In this document: positions 35,099 to 49,015 of the stretch, one piece after another
Position numbering within the stretch: position 1 is the first letter of the stretch
How the letters are laid out: every line of letters begins with the position of its first letter
Assembly: GCA_014654035.1 (NCBI GenBank)
Contig: JACWDQ010000006.1
Coordinates: 1-64,000 of the forward strand
DNA length: 64,000 nucleotides
Reading direction: 5' to 3'
Origin: Pelagibacterales bacterium SAG-MED19
Lineage (GTDB): Bacteria; Pseudomonadota; Alphaproteobacteria; Pelagibacterales; Pelagibacteraceae
Translations under genes and position numbers: made by a program
The notes under the pieces: model-generated
Seen by the model: the letters and a program-made list of their open reading frames with translations, nothing else
Database searches by the model: none
What the model was told of the DNA's origin: nothing

Positions 35099-36217
35099 AT
35101 GAATATTAAAGAAAACATAAAAACTCTTATAATTAAGAAACCTTTAAAACTAGATTGTGGTCAAATAATAAACGACTACCCTTTAGCATATGAAACATAT
35201 GGAACACTTAATGAAAATAGAGATAATGCAATTTTAGTTTGCCATGCACTAACTGGTGATCAATTTGTCACTGGTTTAAATCCCATTACAAAAAAAGAAG
35301 GTTGGTGGTCATATGCGGTAGGTCCAAATAAATCCATTGATACAAATAAATATTTTGTTATTTGTGCGAATGTTATAGGTGGGTGTATGGGTTCTTTTGG
35401 TCCAAGTCACGTGAATCAAAAAACAAATAAGATATATGGTGCAGATTTTCCAGTAATCACAATCAATGACATTGTCAATGCACAAGTAAACTTATTAGAT
35501 CATTTTGGAATTAAAAAACTTTTTTCTGTTGTTGGAGGATCGATGGGTGGAATGCAAGTTTTACAATTTGTTAGTAACTTTCCTGAAAAAACAAAAACAG
35601 CTATTCCTATAGCTTGTACATCTAGCCATTCGGCACAAAACATTGCTTTCAATGAGCTTGGGAGACAAGCTATCACAGCAGACCATAATTGGATAGAGGG
35701 AAAGTATTTATCAAAAGATACTGTTCCTGATAAAGGCTTAGCTGTTGCAAGAATGGCTGCTCATATTACTTACTTATCTAAAAAAGGTCTTCAAGAAAAA
35801 TTTGGGAGAAAACTCCAAAAAAGAGAAGACCTTAAATTCGGATTTGATGCTGATTTTCAAATAGAAAGCTATTTAAGATATCAGGGTTCTGTGTTTGTAG
35901 ATCGTTTTGATGCTAATAGTTACCTCTATATTACACGTGCAATGGATTATTTCGATTTAGTAAAACAATTTAATGGAAATTTATCTAATGCATTTAAAAA
36001 CACAAAAGCTAAATTTTTTGTAATATCATTTACCTCTGACTGGCTTTACCCTACTCAAGAAAATAAAGATATAGTCATTGCTTTAAATGCTATTGGTGCA
36101 AATGTGGGTTTTGTAGAAATAGAGTGCGATAAAGGACACGATTCTTTTTTATTAGACGTCCCCGATTTTTTAAGTACTCTTAAAAACTTTTTAGATAAAT
36201 CATATATTGAATTATAA
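35099..36217 (+). CDS. metX: Homoserine O-acetyltransferase
   Basis: A 372-residue alpha/beta-hydrolase acyltransferase making O-acetylhomoserine (or O-succinylhomoserine) for methionine synthesis. The oxyanion/nucleophile segment is [14 protein letters not shown] (Ser near 146). The catalytic Asp is in [14 protein letters not shown] (about 307) and the His in [11 protein letters not shown] (about 342). [12 protein letters not shown] and [19 protein letters not shown] are family hallmarks. A SAM-II riboswitch and strong promoter precede it. The ATG has no obvious SD. metW follows two bases after the stop. Confidence 0.96.
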   Translation: MNIKENIKTLIIKKPLKLDCGQIINDYPLAYETYGTLNENRDNAILVCHALTGDQFVTGLNPITKKEGWWSYAVGPNKSIDTNKYFVICANVIGGCMGSFGPSHVNQKTNKIYGADFPVITINDIVNAQVNLLDHFGIKKLFSVVGGSMGGMQVLQFVSNFPEKTKTAIPIACTSSHSAQNIAFNELGRQAITADHNWIEGKYLSKDTVPDKGLAVARMAAHITYLSKKGLQEKFGRKLQKREDLKFGFDADFQIESYLRYQGSVFVDRFDANSYLYITRAMDYFDLVKQFNGNLSNAFKNTKAKFFVISFTSDWLYPTQENKDIVIALNAIGANVGFVEIECDKGHDSFLLDVPDFLSTLKNFLDKSYIEL

Positions 36218-36219
36218 TT

Positions 36220-36816
36220 ATGAAGTCAGAATATAAAATAATTTCAGATATAATTACCAAAAATACAAGAGTCTTAGATGTTGGTTGTGATGACGGATCT
36301 TTAATGGAATTTTTAAAAAAAGATAAAAATGTAGATATTAGAGGTATTGAAATTTCAAAAGAAAAAGTTCAAATCTGTATTTCCAAAGGATTGACTGTAA
36401 TTGAGGGTGATGCTGAATTTGATTTAAAACAATTTCCAGATAAATCTTTTGATTACGTGGTGTTAGGACAAACTTTGCAAGCTTTTATTAATCCAGAAAT
36501 AGTAATTAAAGAACTTTTAAGAGTTGGGAAAAAGGCAATAGTAACAATTCCAAACTTTGGTCATTGGAAAGTGAGGTTAAATTTATTAATTCAAGGAACA
36601 ATGCCTGTTACTAAAACATTACCAAATGAGTGGTATAACACACCGAATATACATATGTGTACAATTAGAGATTTTTTTAAATTTTCTGAAATAATGGAAT
36701 TTAAAATTTTCAAGTCATTTGCACTTATGAATAAAAATGTATCAACTATAAATAATTCAAATTTACTATTTAAAAATCTATTTTGTGAACTTGGAATATT
36801 TTTAATTGAAAAATAA
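36220..36816 (+). CDS. metW: MetW, methionine biosynthesis protein (methyltransferase-like)
   Basis: A 198-residue protein with the SAM-methyltransferase fold. Motif I is RVLDVGCDDGSLMEFL (about 20-34), followed by RGIEISKEKVQICISKG and DYVVLGQTLQAFINPE. NFGHWKVRLNLLIQGTMPVTKTLPNEWYNTPNIH is the region typical of MetW. MetW works with MetX in homoserine acylation in several proteobacteria, although its own reaction is not settled. Tight coupling to metX (two bases) agrees. The next gene, gloB, starts one base after its stop. Confidence 0.93.
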   Translation: MKSEYKIISDIITKNTRVLDVGCDDGSLMEFLKKDKNVDIRGIEISKEKVQICISKGLTVIEGDAEFDLKQFPDKSFDYVVLGQTLQAFINPEIVIKELLRVGKKAIVTIPNFGHWKVRLNLLIQGTMPVTKTLPNEWYNTPNIHMCTIRDFFKFSEIMEFKIFKSFALMNKNVSTINNSNLLFKNLFCELGIFLIEK

Positions 36817-36817
36817 G

Positions 36818-37537
36818 ATGAAAATTGAAATAATTAAATGTTTACAAGACAATTACAGTTATCTGATAATTGATGAAACAAATCTTAATGCTTGTGTTGT
36901 AGATCCTAGTGAAGCAAAACCTATAATAAATTTTGTTGAGAGTAACAACATTAATCTAAAATATATTTTAAATACCCATCATCATTTTGATCATATAGGT
37001 GGTAATTTAGAATTGAAAAAAAGATATAATTCAAATGTAGTAGGATTCAAAGGAGATAAAGATCGTATTCCAGGAATTGATACCTTGGTCGATGATCTTA
37101 AAATTTGGAAGGAAAATAATTTCGAGGCAAAAATTTATCATATTCCAGGTCACACAAGTGGACATATTGCTTTTCATTTTTTTAAAGAAAATAAAATTTT
37201 TACTGGTGACACTTTATTCTCCTTAGGATGTGGAAGAATTTTTGAAGGTACATACGTACAAATGTTTAATTCATTAAAAAAAATAAAAGCACTTCCAAAA
37301 AATACTGAAATATACTGTGGACATGAATATACACTTCAAAATTCTCATTTTTGTGAAGCTCATGATTCTAATAATTTACAATTAAAAAATAAAATCGCTA
37401 AGATTAAAGATAAACTTGGAAATGGATTACCAACTGTACCAACCATTTTAGAGGATGAAATACAGTGCAATATATTTCTCAAAGCTATAGATTTAAAAAC
37501 ATTTTCAAAATTGAGAGATTTAAAGGATAATTTTTAA
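36818..37537 (+). CDS. gloB: Hydroxyacylglutathione hydrolase (glyoxalase II)
   Basis: A 239-residue metallo-beta-lactamase-fold hydrolase that releases D-lactate and glutathione from S-lactoylglutathione. The two-metal site is NTHHHFDHIGGN (about 54-65), with further ligands in IPGHTSGHIAFHF (about 108), FTGDTLFSLGCGRIFEG (about 128) and CGHEYTLQN (about 167). I use the ATG at 36818; the track's TTG at 36806 lies within metW. The C-terminal substrate domain is present. It lies at the end of the metX-metW unit, a common alphaproteobacterial neighbourhood. Confidence 0.94.
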   Translation: MKIEIIKCLQDNYSYLIIDETNLNACVVDPSEAKPIINFVESNNINLKYILNTHHHFDHIGGNLELKKRYNSNVVGFKGDKDRIPGIDTLVDDLKIWKENNFEAKIYHIPGHTSGHIAFHFFKENKIFTGDTLFSLGCGRIFEGTYVQMFNSLKKIKALPKNTEIYCGHEYTLQNSHFCEAHDSNNLQLKNKIAKIKDKLGNGLPTVPTILEDEIQCNIFLKAIDLKTFSKLRDLKDNF

Positions 37538-37547
37538 TTTATAGAGC

Positions 37548-37575
37548 TTGACTAAAGCCTTCCTCAGACTATATT
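37548..37575 (+). promoter_or_regulatory. Sigma-70-type promoter of rplU-rpmA
   Basis: TTGACT (37548-37553) and TATATT (37570-37575) are separated by 16 bases. Transcription would start near 37582, giving a leader of about 18 bases before the rplU ATG at 37600. Little room remains for leader-mediated autoregulation. Confidence 0.72.
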
Positions 37576-37599
37576 GCGTCTAAAAAAAATTCTTACGTT

Positions 37600-37998
37600 A
37601 TGTCATACGCAGTAATACAAACAGGTGGAAAACAGTATAAGGTCAAATCTGGTGAAATTATTAAAATAGAAAAATTACCCGATTCAAAGCCTGATACTAA
37701 AATTGAATTCAAAGAAATTTTAGCGTACGGTGATAACAAAATGATTGAAATTGGAACGCCTACTGTTCAGGGTGCTAAAGTAGAAGCTAATTTGATTAAA
37801 AATAGTAAAAATAGAACAATTTTAATATTCAAAAAAAGAAGAAGACAAAATTCAAGAAGAAAAAATGGTCATAGACAAGAATATTCTATGATAAGAATTA
37901 GTAAAATTTTTTCAAAAGATGGCAAAGTTTTATCTGAAGCTGAAAAAATTTCTAAGCCTTCAAAAAAAGAAGTGCCCAAGAAAGAAGCAAGTAAATAA
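37600..37998 (+). CDS. rplU: 50S ribosomal protein L21
   Basis: A 132-residue large-subunit protein. MSYAVIQTGGKQYKVKSGEIIKIEKL is the standard L21 start. IIFKKRRRQNSRRKNGHRQEYSMIRI, read here as LIFKKRRRQNSRRKNGHRQ, is the rRNA-binding loop, where most L21 proteins have KyrrrknyrrkxGHRQ. A basic C-terminal tail (SKPSKKEVPKKEASK) extends beyond the core. The gene has its own promoter and leads the rpmA-obgE-proBA run, with 13 bases before rpmA. Confidence 0.97.
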   Translation: MSYAVIQTGGKQYKVKSGEIIKIEKLPDSKPDTKIEFKEILAYGDNKMIEIGTPTVQGAKVEANLIKNSKNRTILIFKKRRRQNSRRKNGHRQEYSMIRISKIFSKDGKVLSEAEKISKPSKKEVPKKEASK

Positions 37999-38011
37999 GT
38001 AGGTATTAGTT

Positions 38012-38266
38012 ATGGCAACAAAAAAAGCAGGTGGATCATCTAGAAACGGACGTGATAGTGCCGGCCGAAGACTTGGTGTAAAAAAGTATGGTGGCGAAAC
38101 TGTAATTCCTGGGAACATTATTGTAAGACAAAGAGGTACAAAGATATTTCCTGGAGAAAATGTAGGCATGGGAAAAGATCATTCAATTTTTTCAGTTGTA
38201 AAAGGTAAAGTAGTTTTCAAAAAGACTAAATCAGATAGAACATTTGTTTCTGTAAAGCCCAATTAA
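38012..38266 (+). CDS. rpmA: 50S ribosomal protein L27
   Basis: An 84-residue protein reaching the peptidyl-transferase centre. [29 protein letters not shown] is the unprocessed N-terminus typical of proteobacteria, with no Firmicutes-like cleavable leader. [25 protein letters not shown] is the conserved core. It is the second gene after the rplU promoter. Its stop is followed by a 28-base gap containing a hairpin that ends at the obgE start. Confidence 0.97.
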   Translation: MATKKAGGSSRNGRDSAGRRLGVKKYGGETVIPGNIIVRQRGTKIFPGENVGMGKDHSIFSVVKGKVVFKKTKSDRTFVSVKPN

Positions 38267-40373
<2,107 letters not shown>

Positions 40374-40374
<1 letters not shown>

Positions 40375-41624
40375 TGAAAAAATTATTATTAAATATTGGT
40401 AAAAAATCAAAAAAAGCTTTTTCTACTCCTATAAATTCAACCAAGAAAAACAGAGTTTTAAGAGATTATGTTCAATTAATTGAAAAGAATAAAAATTTGA
40501 TTTTTAAAGAAAATTTAAAAGACATTAAGACTGCAAATCAAAAAAAATTAAGAGAAAATTTAGTTAAGAGACTTTATTTAAATGAAAATAAAATTTTAGA
40601 AATTATTAATTCAATTAAAAAAATCATTAAATTGAAAGACCCAACTAATAATGTTTTAGAACAATGGAAAAGACCTAGTGGCTTAAATATTTCAAAAGTA
40701 TCAATTCCAATAGGCGTAATTGGTATAATTTATGAAAGCAGGCCAAATGTTACTTCTGATGTTGCATCATTATGCTTTAAATCGGGAAACTCAGTTATCT
40801 TAAGAGGTGGATCCGAAGCTTTTTATTCTAATCGTATCCTTTCAAAATTATTTAGAAAATCTTTAAAGAAAAATAAAGTTGATGAAAATTTTGTTCAATT
40901 TATCGACATTAAAAATAGAAGAGCAGTTGATTTTATGCTCACTAAAATGAATAAATTTATAGATGTAATTATACCAAGAGGTGGAAAAAGTTTAGTCAAA
41001 AAAGTTCAAGATTTATCAACTATTCCTACAATTGGTCATTTGGAAGGTGTTTGTCATTCTTATGTAGACAAATATGCTAATCTTAAAATTGCAAAAAGAT
41101 TAATTTTTAATGCTAAATTAAGAAATACATCTATTTGTGGTGCAACAGAAACAATTTTATTTCACAAAAATATAATTAAAAAATTTTGTAATCCTATTTT
41201 AAAAAATTTAGAACAAAACGGGTGTAAAATTATAGGAGATAATGAAATAAAAAAAATCTATAATGGAAATATACAGAAAGCCTCTGAAAAAGATTGGTCA
41301 AAAGAATATTTATCCTCAGTGGTATCTGTTAAATCAGTAAAAAACTTAGATGAAGCAATAAATCATATAAACAAATATGGAACAATGCATACAGACTGTA
41401 TAATTACACAAAGCAAAAGCTCTGCAAAAAAATTCTTGGATAATGTAAAAAGTTCTATCGCAATGCATAATACCTCAACACAATTTGCCGATGGAGGTGA
41501 ATTTGGTTTTGGTGGAGAAGTTGGAATTTCAACAAGCTCGCTACCACCTAGAGGGCCTGTTGGTTTAAAACAATTAGTTTCTTATAAATATAAAATTATA
41601 AGTAAAGGAAAAGTGAGGAAATAG
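40374..41624 (+). CDS. proA: Gamma-glutamyl-phosphate reductase
   Basis: A 416-residue NADPH-dependent aldehyde-dehydrogenase-fold enzyme, the second step of proline synthesis. The catalytic Cys is in RNTSICGATETILF (about 247). GVIGIIYESRPNVTSDVASLCFKSGN and ILRGGSEAF bind the cofactor and phosphate. FADGGEFGFGGEVGISTSSLPPRGPVGL is the family C-terminal signature. I use the ATG at 40374, which shares a base with the proB TGA; the track's TTG at 40371 is one codon upstream. The nadD gene follows with one intervening base. Confidence 0.96.
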
Positions 41625-41625
41625 T

Positions 41626-42147
41626 TTGGAATTAAAAAAGAGTAAAATTGGAATACTCGGTGGATCTTTTGATCCTGCACATAGAGGTCATTTAGCAATA
41701 TCTAAAGAAGCTTTAAGAAGATTTAAACTAAAACGAGTTATTTGGGCTATAACAAGAAAAAACCCTTTAAAGAAAACTAGCAGTCAAAGTCTTTCAATTA
41801 GAATAAAAAAATGTAAAAAAATTTTAAAAAGGATTACTTCAATAAAAATAAAGTTTTATGAAGATAAAATAAAATCAAATAAAACAGTAGATTTGATTAA
41901 TTATCTTAAAAAAAGTAACAAAAATGAAATTTATTTCTTGATGGGTGCTGATAATTTAATTAACTTTCATAAATGGCATAAATGGAAAACAATTTCTCAA
42001 AAATGCAACATTATTGTTTTTGATCGCCATGGTTACAAAAAAAAATCTCTAAATTCAACTACATTTAAAACGCTAAATCAGAAAAATTTGAAGTTTATAG
42101 AATTTAATAAGGTCAATATTTCTTCTTCTCAATTGAGAAAAATTTGA
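41626..42147 (+). CDS. nadD: Nicotinate-nucleotide adenylyltransferase
   Basis: A 173-residue nucleotidyltransferase forming deamido-NAD from nicotinate mononucleotide and ATP. The nucleotidyl-transfer motif is ILGGSFDPAHRGHLAIS (about 9-25), and the second motif is the C-terminal ISSSQLRKI. FLMGADNLINFHKWHKW is the NadD core. The start is a TTG at 41626 preceded by GAGGA eight bases upstream, so a non-ATG start is likely real. It lacks the longer C-terminus seen in some family members. Confidence 0.92.
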   Translation: MELKKSKIGILGGSFDPAHRGHLAISKEALRRFKLKRVIWAITRKNPLKKTSSQSLSIRIKKCKKILKRITSIKIKFYEDKIKSNKTVDLINYLKKSNKNEIYFLMGADNLINFHKWHKWKTISQKCNIIVFDRHGYKKKSLNSTTFKTLNQKNLKFIEFNKVNISSSQLRKI

Positions 42148-42164
42148 TAATCTTTATTCAATTA

Positions 42165-42515
42165 ATGGATAAAATATCAAACTTAAAACAAGCTATCATA
42201 AACACCCTGGATATTAATAAGGCTCAAGACATAATTAGCATTGATCTAAAAGATAAAAGTTCTATGGCTGATTATATGATTATTGCTAGTGGAACTTCAT
42301 CAAGACATATTCAATCTTTGTCAGAGCAAGTATTAGAAAAGTTAAAAGATAATGGTTTGAATAATTCTAAAATTGAGGGCAAGGATAGTAATGAATGGAA
42401 ATTGGTTGATGGTATTGATTTAATTGTTCATATTTTTCATCCAGAAAAAAGAAAATTTTATGAACTTGAAAAAATTTGGTCAGAATTAATTCCAAAAGAA
42501 AAGTTAATTATATGA
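42165..42515 (+). CDS. rsfS: Ribosomal silencing factor RsfS
   Basis: A 116-residue protein that binds ribosomal protein L14 and blocks subunit joining during starvation. Family landmarks are DIISIDLKDKSSMADYMIIASGTSSRHIQSL (about 23-53) and EWKLVDGIDLIVHIFHPEKRKFYELEKIW near the C-terminus. The ATG at 42165 gives the normal N-terminus; the track's TTG at 42144 lies over the nadD stop. The ctpA ATG overlaps its stop codon. RlmH, which usually follows rsfS, is absent here. Confidence 0.94.
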   Translation: MDKISNLKQAIINTLDINKAQDIISIDLKDKSSMADYMIIASGTSSRHIQSLSEQVLEKLKDNGLNNSKIEGKDSNEWKLVDGIDLIVHIFHPEKRKFYELEKIWSELIPKEKLII

Positions 42516-43648
42516 TAAGAAAAAAATTTCTTCTTTTATTTATATTTTATATTTTTTTTATTAAAGGAGTAAATTCTTCTGAAATAGGCATTTACCAAAA
42601 AATTGATTTATTTGGTGAGGTCCTAGAAAAAATTAATGAAGAATATGTTGATGAAATCAATCAATCTGAAGGAATGGACTCAGCAATTAATGGTCTGCTT
42701 CAGTCATTAGATCCATATTCTGCTTATATGTCACCCGAAACATTTAAAGAAATGCAAACTGAGACTAGTGGAGAATTTGGAGGGCTTGGTATTGAAGTAA
42801 GCATGGAAGCTGGGGTTGTAAAAGTCATATCTCCAATTGATGACACTCCTGCATCAAAAGCCGGTATTAAAGCAGGAGATTACATTGTAAAAATTAATGA
42901 TACTCAAGTTCAAGGAAAATCTTTAAGCGAAGCCGTTGATTTAATGAGAGGTCCAGTAGGCTCAAGTATAGAATTAACTGTTAGAAGAATAGGTAAAAAA
43001 AAAGCAATAAAATTTATTATTGTCAGAGAAGTTATTCAAATTCAATCCGTAAAATCTGATCTTTTAAAAAATAATATTGGATATATTAGATTAACTTCTT
43101 TTAATGATAATAGTGATAAACAAATTAAAAAAAAAATTAAGGAAATGGAAAGTAATCAAGAAATTAAAGCATACATTTTAGATTTACGAAATAACCCCGG
43201 TGGATTACTTTCACAAGCAATAAAAATTACAGATTTTTTTCTAGATAACGGGGAGATAGTTTCCACAAAAAGTAGAAAAGCATCTGAAAATAGAAAATGG
43301 TTTGCAAATGAGGGAGACCTGACTAATGGTAAAACATTAGTAGTTTTAATCAATTATGGATCAGCTTCAGCATCTGAAATTGTGGCTGGTGCTTTAAAAG
43401 ACCATAAAAGAGCAATTCTTTTAGGAGAAAATACTTTTGGAAAGGGTTCTGTCCAATCAATTATTCCTCTTCAAAATAAGGGAGCAATAAGATTAACAGT
43501 AGCAAAATATTATTTACCATCTGGGAAATCAATTTCTGAAGTTGGTGTATTACCTGATATTGAAATAAATGAAATGACAGAAGATTTCAAAATTAAATCT
43601 GAAACTGATAATCAATTAAATTACGCTATTAAATTACTTAACGGTTAA
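42512..43648 (+). CDS. ctpA: Carboxyl-terminal processing protease CtpA (S41 family)
   Basis: A 378-residue periplasmic serine protease. A signal peptide spans about residues 1-22 (MIRKKFLLLFIFYIFFIKG). After an N-terminal cap (GMDSAINGLLQSLDPYSAYMSP) comes a PDZ domain (about 80-165) with GGLGIEVSMEAG and GIKAGDYIVKINDTQV. The S41 core has DLRNNPGGLLSQAI, the Ser in NYGSASASEIVAGAL (about 290) and the Lys in GENTFGKGSVQSII (about 315). I use the ATG at 42512, which overlaps the rsfS TGA. The rppH gene starts one base after the stop. Confidence 0.95.
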   Translation: MIRKKFLLLFIFYIFFIKGVNSSEIGIYQKIDLFGEVLEKINEEYVDEINQSEGMDSAINGLLQSLDPYSAYMSPETFKEMQTETSGEFGGLGIEVSMEAGVVKVISPIDDTPASKAGIKAGDYIVKINDTQVQGKSLSEAVDLMRGPVGSSIELTVRRIGKKKAIKFIIVREVIQIQSVKSDLLKNNIGYIRLTSFNDNSDKQIKKKIKEMESNQEIKAYILDLRNNPGGLLSQAIKITDFFLDNGEIVSTKSRKASENRKWFANEGDLTNGKTLVVLINYGSASASEIVAGALKDHKRAILLGENTFGKGSVQSIIPLQNKGAIRLTVAKYYLPSGKSISEVGVLPDIEINEMTEDFKIKSETDNQLNYAIKLLNG

Positions 43649-43649
43649 A

Positions 43650-44126
43650 ATGGATGAAAAATTCAAAAGTCTACCATTAAGGGATGGAGTTGGAATTGTA
43701 GTTTTAAATAAAAATAATAAAATTTTTGTAGCCAAGAGAATTGATAACCCTAAAAATTATTGGCAAATGCCTCAGGGTGGAGTTAATCAGGGTGAAGACT
43801 TTTTGAAGGCGGCCTTTCGAGAATTAGAGGAAGAAACAAGCATTAAAAGTGTTAAATTAATTAAAGAATTAGATGGTACAATTACATATGAACTTCCAGA
43901 TCGTTTATTGGGAATAATTTGGAAAGGAAAATACAAGGGTCAAAAACAAAAATGGTTTTTAATGAAATTTACTGGAGAAGAAAAAGAAATTAATATTCAA
44001 ACAAAAAATCCGGAGTTTTTGGAATGGAAATGGATTGATCTTGATCAAATTACAGATGTTGTAGTTGACTTTAAACTTCATGTTTACCAAGAGCTTAAAG
44101 AAAAAATTAAGAAGATTATTAATTAA
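43650..44126 (+). CDS. rppH: RNA pyrophosphohydrolase RppH (Nudix)
   Basis: A 158-residue enzyme that removes pyrophosphate from 5'-triphosphorylated RNA and so initiates mRNA decay. The Nudix box is GGVNQGEDFLKAAFRELEEETSI (about 42-64). Flanking RppH features are LPLRDGVGIVVLNKNNKIFVAKR, NYWQMPQ and WKGKYKGQKQKWFLMKF. It is last in the rplU-to-rppH run, with its end overlapping the opposing atpC by eight bases. No terminator is visible at that junction. Confidence 0.95.
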   Translation: MDEKFKSLPLRDGVGIVVLNKNNKIFVAKRIDNPKNYWQMPQGGVNQGEDFLKAAFRELEEETSIKSVKLIKELDGTITYELPDRLLGIIWKGKYKGQKQKWFLMKFTGEEKEINIQTKNPEFLEWKWIDLDQITDVVVDFKLHVYQELKEKIKKIIN

Positions 44127-44510
44127 GAGACCTTAATACTTCAATCTTTTGATCAACCAAATATTTAGATTGATCATTTATTTTAGTATTATTTGCTTCA
44201 TTTTCTGCTAATTTAAGTAAGTCTTGTTGTTTGGATTTATCTAATTCTGTAAGATTAATTATTGTGCTAGTAAGTATAGATAAATTATTATTTTTAAATT
44301 CAACAATTCCGTCTTCAACATAGTAATTTTCTTCTCCAGATTTTGATGAAATTTTTATAATACCTGGTTTTAAAAATGAAATAATAGAAATATGATCTTT
44401 TAATATACCCATCTCTCCTTCAAAAGCAGGGACAACTACTTCAGAAACATCCTCTTTAATTAGAAAAGATTTTTCTGGATTTACTATTTCAACTTTAAAA
44501 TCTTCACTCA

Positions 44511-44511
<1 letters not shown>
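44119..44511 (-). CDS. atpC: ATP synthase F1 epsilon subunit
   Basis: A 130-residue central-stalk subunit. FKVEIVNPEKSFL starts the beta-sandwich (about 1-85), with FEGEMGILKDHISIISFLKPG as the conserved segment. The C-terminal pair of helices (about 90-128) can inhibit ATP hydrolysis in related enzymes. Its ATG and the atpD stop share one base, and it is last in atpHAGDC. The 3' end overlaps rppH by eight bases. Confidence 0.95.
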
Positions 44512-46807
<2,296 letters not shown>

Positions 46808-46813
46808 AATTAA

Positions 46814-48349
46814 TTAAGATTTAAAGTTTTCCTTTAATTGAGTAATTACTTCTTTAAGTAATTTTTCTTTATCGTCTTCAAGTTTTCCTGAACTTTGAAT
46901 TGAGTCAATTATTTCAGGTCTATCAGACTTACATTTTTCAATAATCTTATTTTCAAACTCAGCAATATCTTTTAATTCAATATCATCCAAATAACCTTTA
47001 ACACCACAAAAAACTGAAATTACTTGTTCAGCCACCGTCATTGGAGAGTATTGTTTTTGTTTAAGAAGTTCAGTTAATTTTGAGCCTCTGTTTAAAAGTT
47101 GTTGTGTTGAAGCATCTAAATCCGAACCAAATTGAGCAAATGCGGCCATCTCTCTGTACTGTGCTAATTCTAATTTCATTGATCCAGAAACTTTTTTCAT
47201 CGCTTTTGTTTGTGCTGAAGAACCAACCCTTGAAACTGATAACCCAACATTAATTGCTGGTCTGATCCCTTGATTAAAAAGTTCAGTTTCTAAGAAAATT
47301 TGACCATCAGTAATTGAAATCACGTTAGTTGGAATAAACGCAGAAACGTCTCCACCTTGTGTTTCAATAATTGGAAGTGCTGTTAAAGAGCCTCCACCAT
47401 GTTCGTCACTTAATTTTGCTGCTCTTTCTAATAATCTGCTATGTAGATAAAATACATCACCAGGATAAGCTTCACGTCCTGGGGGTCTTCTTAATAGTAA
47501 AGACATTTGTCTATAAGCAACTGCTTGTTTAGATAAGTCATCATAAATAATTAATCCATGCATTCCATTATCTCTAAAAAATTCACCCATTGCACAACCA
47601 GTATAAGGTGCTAAAAATTGAAGTGGTGCTGAATCTGACGCTGTAGCAGCAACAATTGTTGTATATTCCATTGCTCCAGCTTCTTCTAATGTTTTTTGAA
47701 TTTGTCTTACTGTCGATCTTTTTTGACCAATGGCAACATAAATACAATAAAGTTTTTGTTTTTCATCACCAGTCTCATTAATTTTCTTTTGGTTAATTAT
47801 AGCATCAATTGCAACTGCAGTTTTACCTGTTTGTCTATCACCAATAATTAATTCACGTTGTCCTCTCCCAACTGGAACTAGACTATCAATAGATTTTAAA
47901 CCTGTTTGCATAGGTTCGCTAACTGACTGTCTTGGAATAATTCCAGGAGCTTTTACTTCAACTCTACTTTTTTTTACACTTTTATCTAGGGGACCTTTAC
48001 CATCAATTGGATTTCCCAATCCATCAACAACTCTACCTAATAATTCTTTTCCAACTGGAGTATCAACAATGTTCCCAGTTCTTTTTACAGTATCACCTTC
48101 TTTAATATTTCTGTCATCTCCAAAAATTACAACTCCAACGTTTTCACTTTCTAAATTTAAGGCCATACCTTTAGAGCCATCTGCAAATTCTACCATCTCT
48201 CCAGCTTGGACATTATCAAGACCATAAATCCTTGCAATACCATCACCTACTGATAATACTTGTCCAACCTCAGTTACTTCTGCTTTGTCACCAAAATTTT
48301 TAATTTGTTCTTTTAGTATCTTTGTTACTTCTGAAGGATTTATTTCCAT
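46814..48349 (-). CDS. atpA: ATP synthase F1 alpha subunit
   Basis: A 511-residue non-catalytic subunit. The nucleotide-binding loop is [15 protein letters not shown] (about 170-184), preceded by [28 protein letters not shown] holds the arginine-finger region (SVSRVGS). The N-terminal beta-barrel (about 25-95) includes [25 protein letters not shown]. Its ATG directly abuts the atpH stop codon. Full length. Confidence 0.98.
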   Translation of the reverse strand: MEINPSEVTKILKEQIKNFGDKAEVTEVGQVLSVGDGIARIYGLDNVQAGEMVEFADGSKGMALNLESENVGVVIFGDDRNIKEGDTVKRTGNIVDTPVGKELLGRVVDGLGNPIDGKGPLDKSVKKSRVEVKAPGIIPRQSVSEPMQTGLKSIDSLVPVGRGQRELIIGDRQTGKTAVAIDAIINQKKINETGDEKQKLYCIYVAIGQKRSTVRQIQKTLEEAGAMEYTTIVAATASDSAPLQFLAPYTGCAMGEFFRDNGMHGLIIYDDLSKQAVAYRQMSLLLRRPPGREAYPGDVFYLHSRLLERAAKLSDEHGGGSLTALPIIETQGGDVSAFIPTNVISITDGQIFLETELFNQGIRPAINVGLSVSRVGSSAQTKAMKKVSGSMKLELAQYREMAAFAQFGSDLDASTQQLLNRGSKLTELLKQKQYSPMTVAEQVISVFCGVKGYLDDIELKDIAEFENKIIEKCKSDRPEIIDSIQSSGKLEDDKEKLLKEVITQLKENFKS

Positions 48350-48904
48350 TTATGCTCCTATCATCCTGTTTTCAATTTGTTGTAATTTGTTTTTAATCGA
48401 GGCGTCTACCATAGTGCTCCCTACTTGCACTACCAGTCCTCCTATTAAACTTTTATCATGTTTGTAGTTCAATTTTATTTTTGAACTAAAATTTTTAGTA
48501 AGCTCATCTGTAATTTTTAAAATTTCATCACTAGATAATTCTTTCGCCGATTTTAATTCTGCCTTTAATTCTCCCCTTTTTTTTGAACAAGTTTCAATAA
48601 AACTTTTTAAAATTCTTTCTATATAAAAAAAACGTCTTTTAATTATCAAAAAATTTAAAAAATTTTTCAGTAAAATTTCAAATTTATTATCAAAAATACC
48701 ATTAATAACTTTTAAGAGATCATCTCTACTGTTTGTTGGATCTTTAATAAAATTTGAAAAATCTTTACTCGATGAAATCAAATCTAGAATAGAAGACGAT
48801 TGATTTTCCAATTGCGTAAGAACATTGTTTTCATTTGCAAGTTCAAACAAAGCCAAAGAATATCTTTCAGCTGAAGTTATTGAAAATTCTTTATTTTTAC
48901 TCAA
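48350..48904 (-). CDS. atpH: ATP synthase F1 delta subunit
   Basis: A 184-residue peripheral-stalk subunit that links F1 to the membrane sector. The N-terminal six-helix bundle starts ITSAERYSLALFELANEN, and the C-terminal segment has DKSLIGGLVVQVGSTMVDASIKNKLQQIE, the delta signature. The start is a TTG preceded by AGAGG about six bases away. It is the first gene of the F1 operon behind a clear promoter. Genes for the Fo sector are not in the window, which fits the usual alphaproteobacterial split. Confidence 0.94.
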   Translation of the reverse strand: MSKNKEFSITSAERYSLALFELANENNVLTQLENQSSSILDLISSSKDFSNFIKDPTNSRDDLLKVINGIFDNKFEILLKNFLNFLIIKRRFFYIERILKSFIETCSKKRGELKAELKSAKELSSDEILKITDELTKNFSSKIKLNYKHDKSLIGGLVVQVGSTMVDASIKNKLQQIENRMIGA

Positions 48905-48949
48905 CTTACTACCTCTGTTATCTTGAAGATTATTTTTAAAATCACGCTT

Positions 48950-48978
48950 TAATTAGCATATGACCATTATGTCTTCAA
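48950..48978 (-). promoter_or_regulatory. Sigma-70-type promoter of atpHAGDC
   Basis: On the minus strand TTGAAG (48978-48973) and TAATTA (48955-48950) are separated by 17 bases. Transcription would begin near 48943, giving a leader of about 40 bases before the TTG start of atpH. Confidence 0.6.
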
Positions 48979-48993
48979 GTAGCACATTCATTT

Positions 48994-49015
48994 AAAATCC
49001 CTTTTTTTTAGGATT
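48994..49015 (-). terminator. Weak hairpin after priA
   Basis: On the minus strand, AATCC and GGATT can pair (49015-49011 with 49000-48996) around an A-rich loop, followed by TTTT. The stem has only five pairs and covers part of the priA stop codon, so this is a tentative terminator between priA and the atp promoter. Confidence 0.3.

Noticed and set aside
36806-36817. TTG start of gloB given by the ORF track
   Set aside because: It lies inside the end of metW; the ATG at 36818 fits the GloB N-terminus. The same reasoning moved starts of ampG, proA, rsfS and ctpA.
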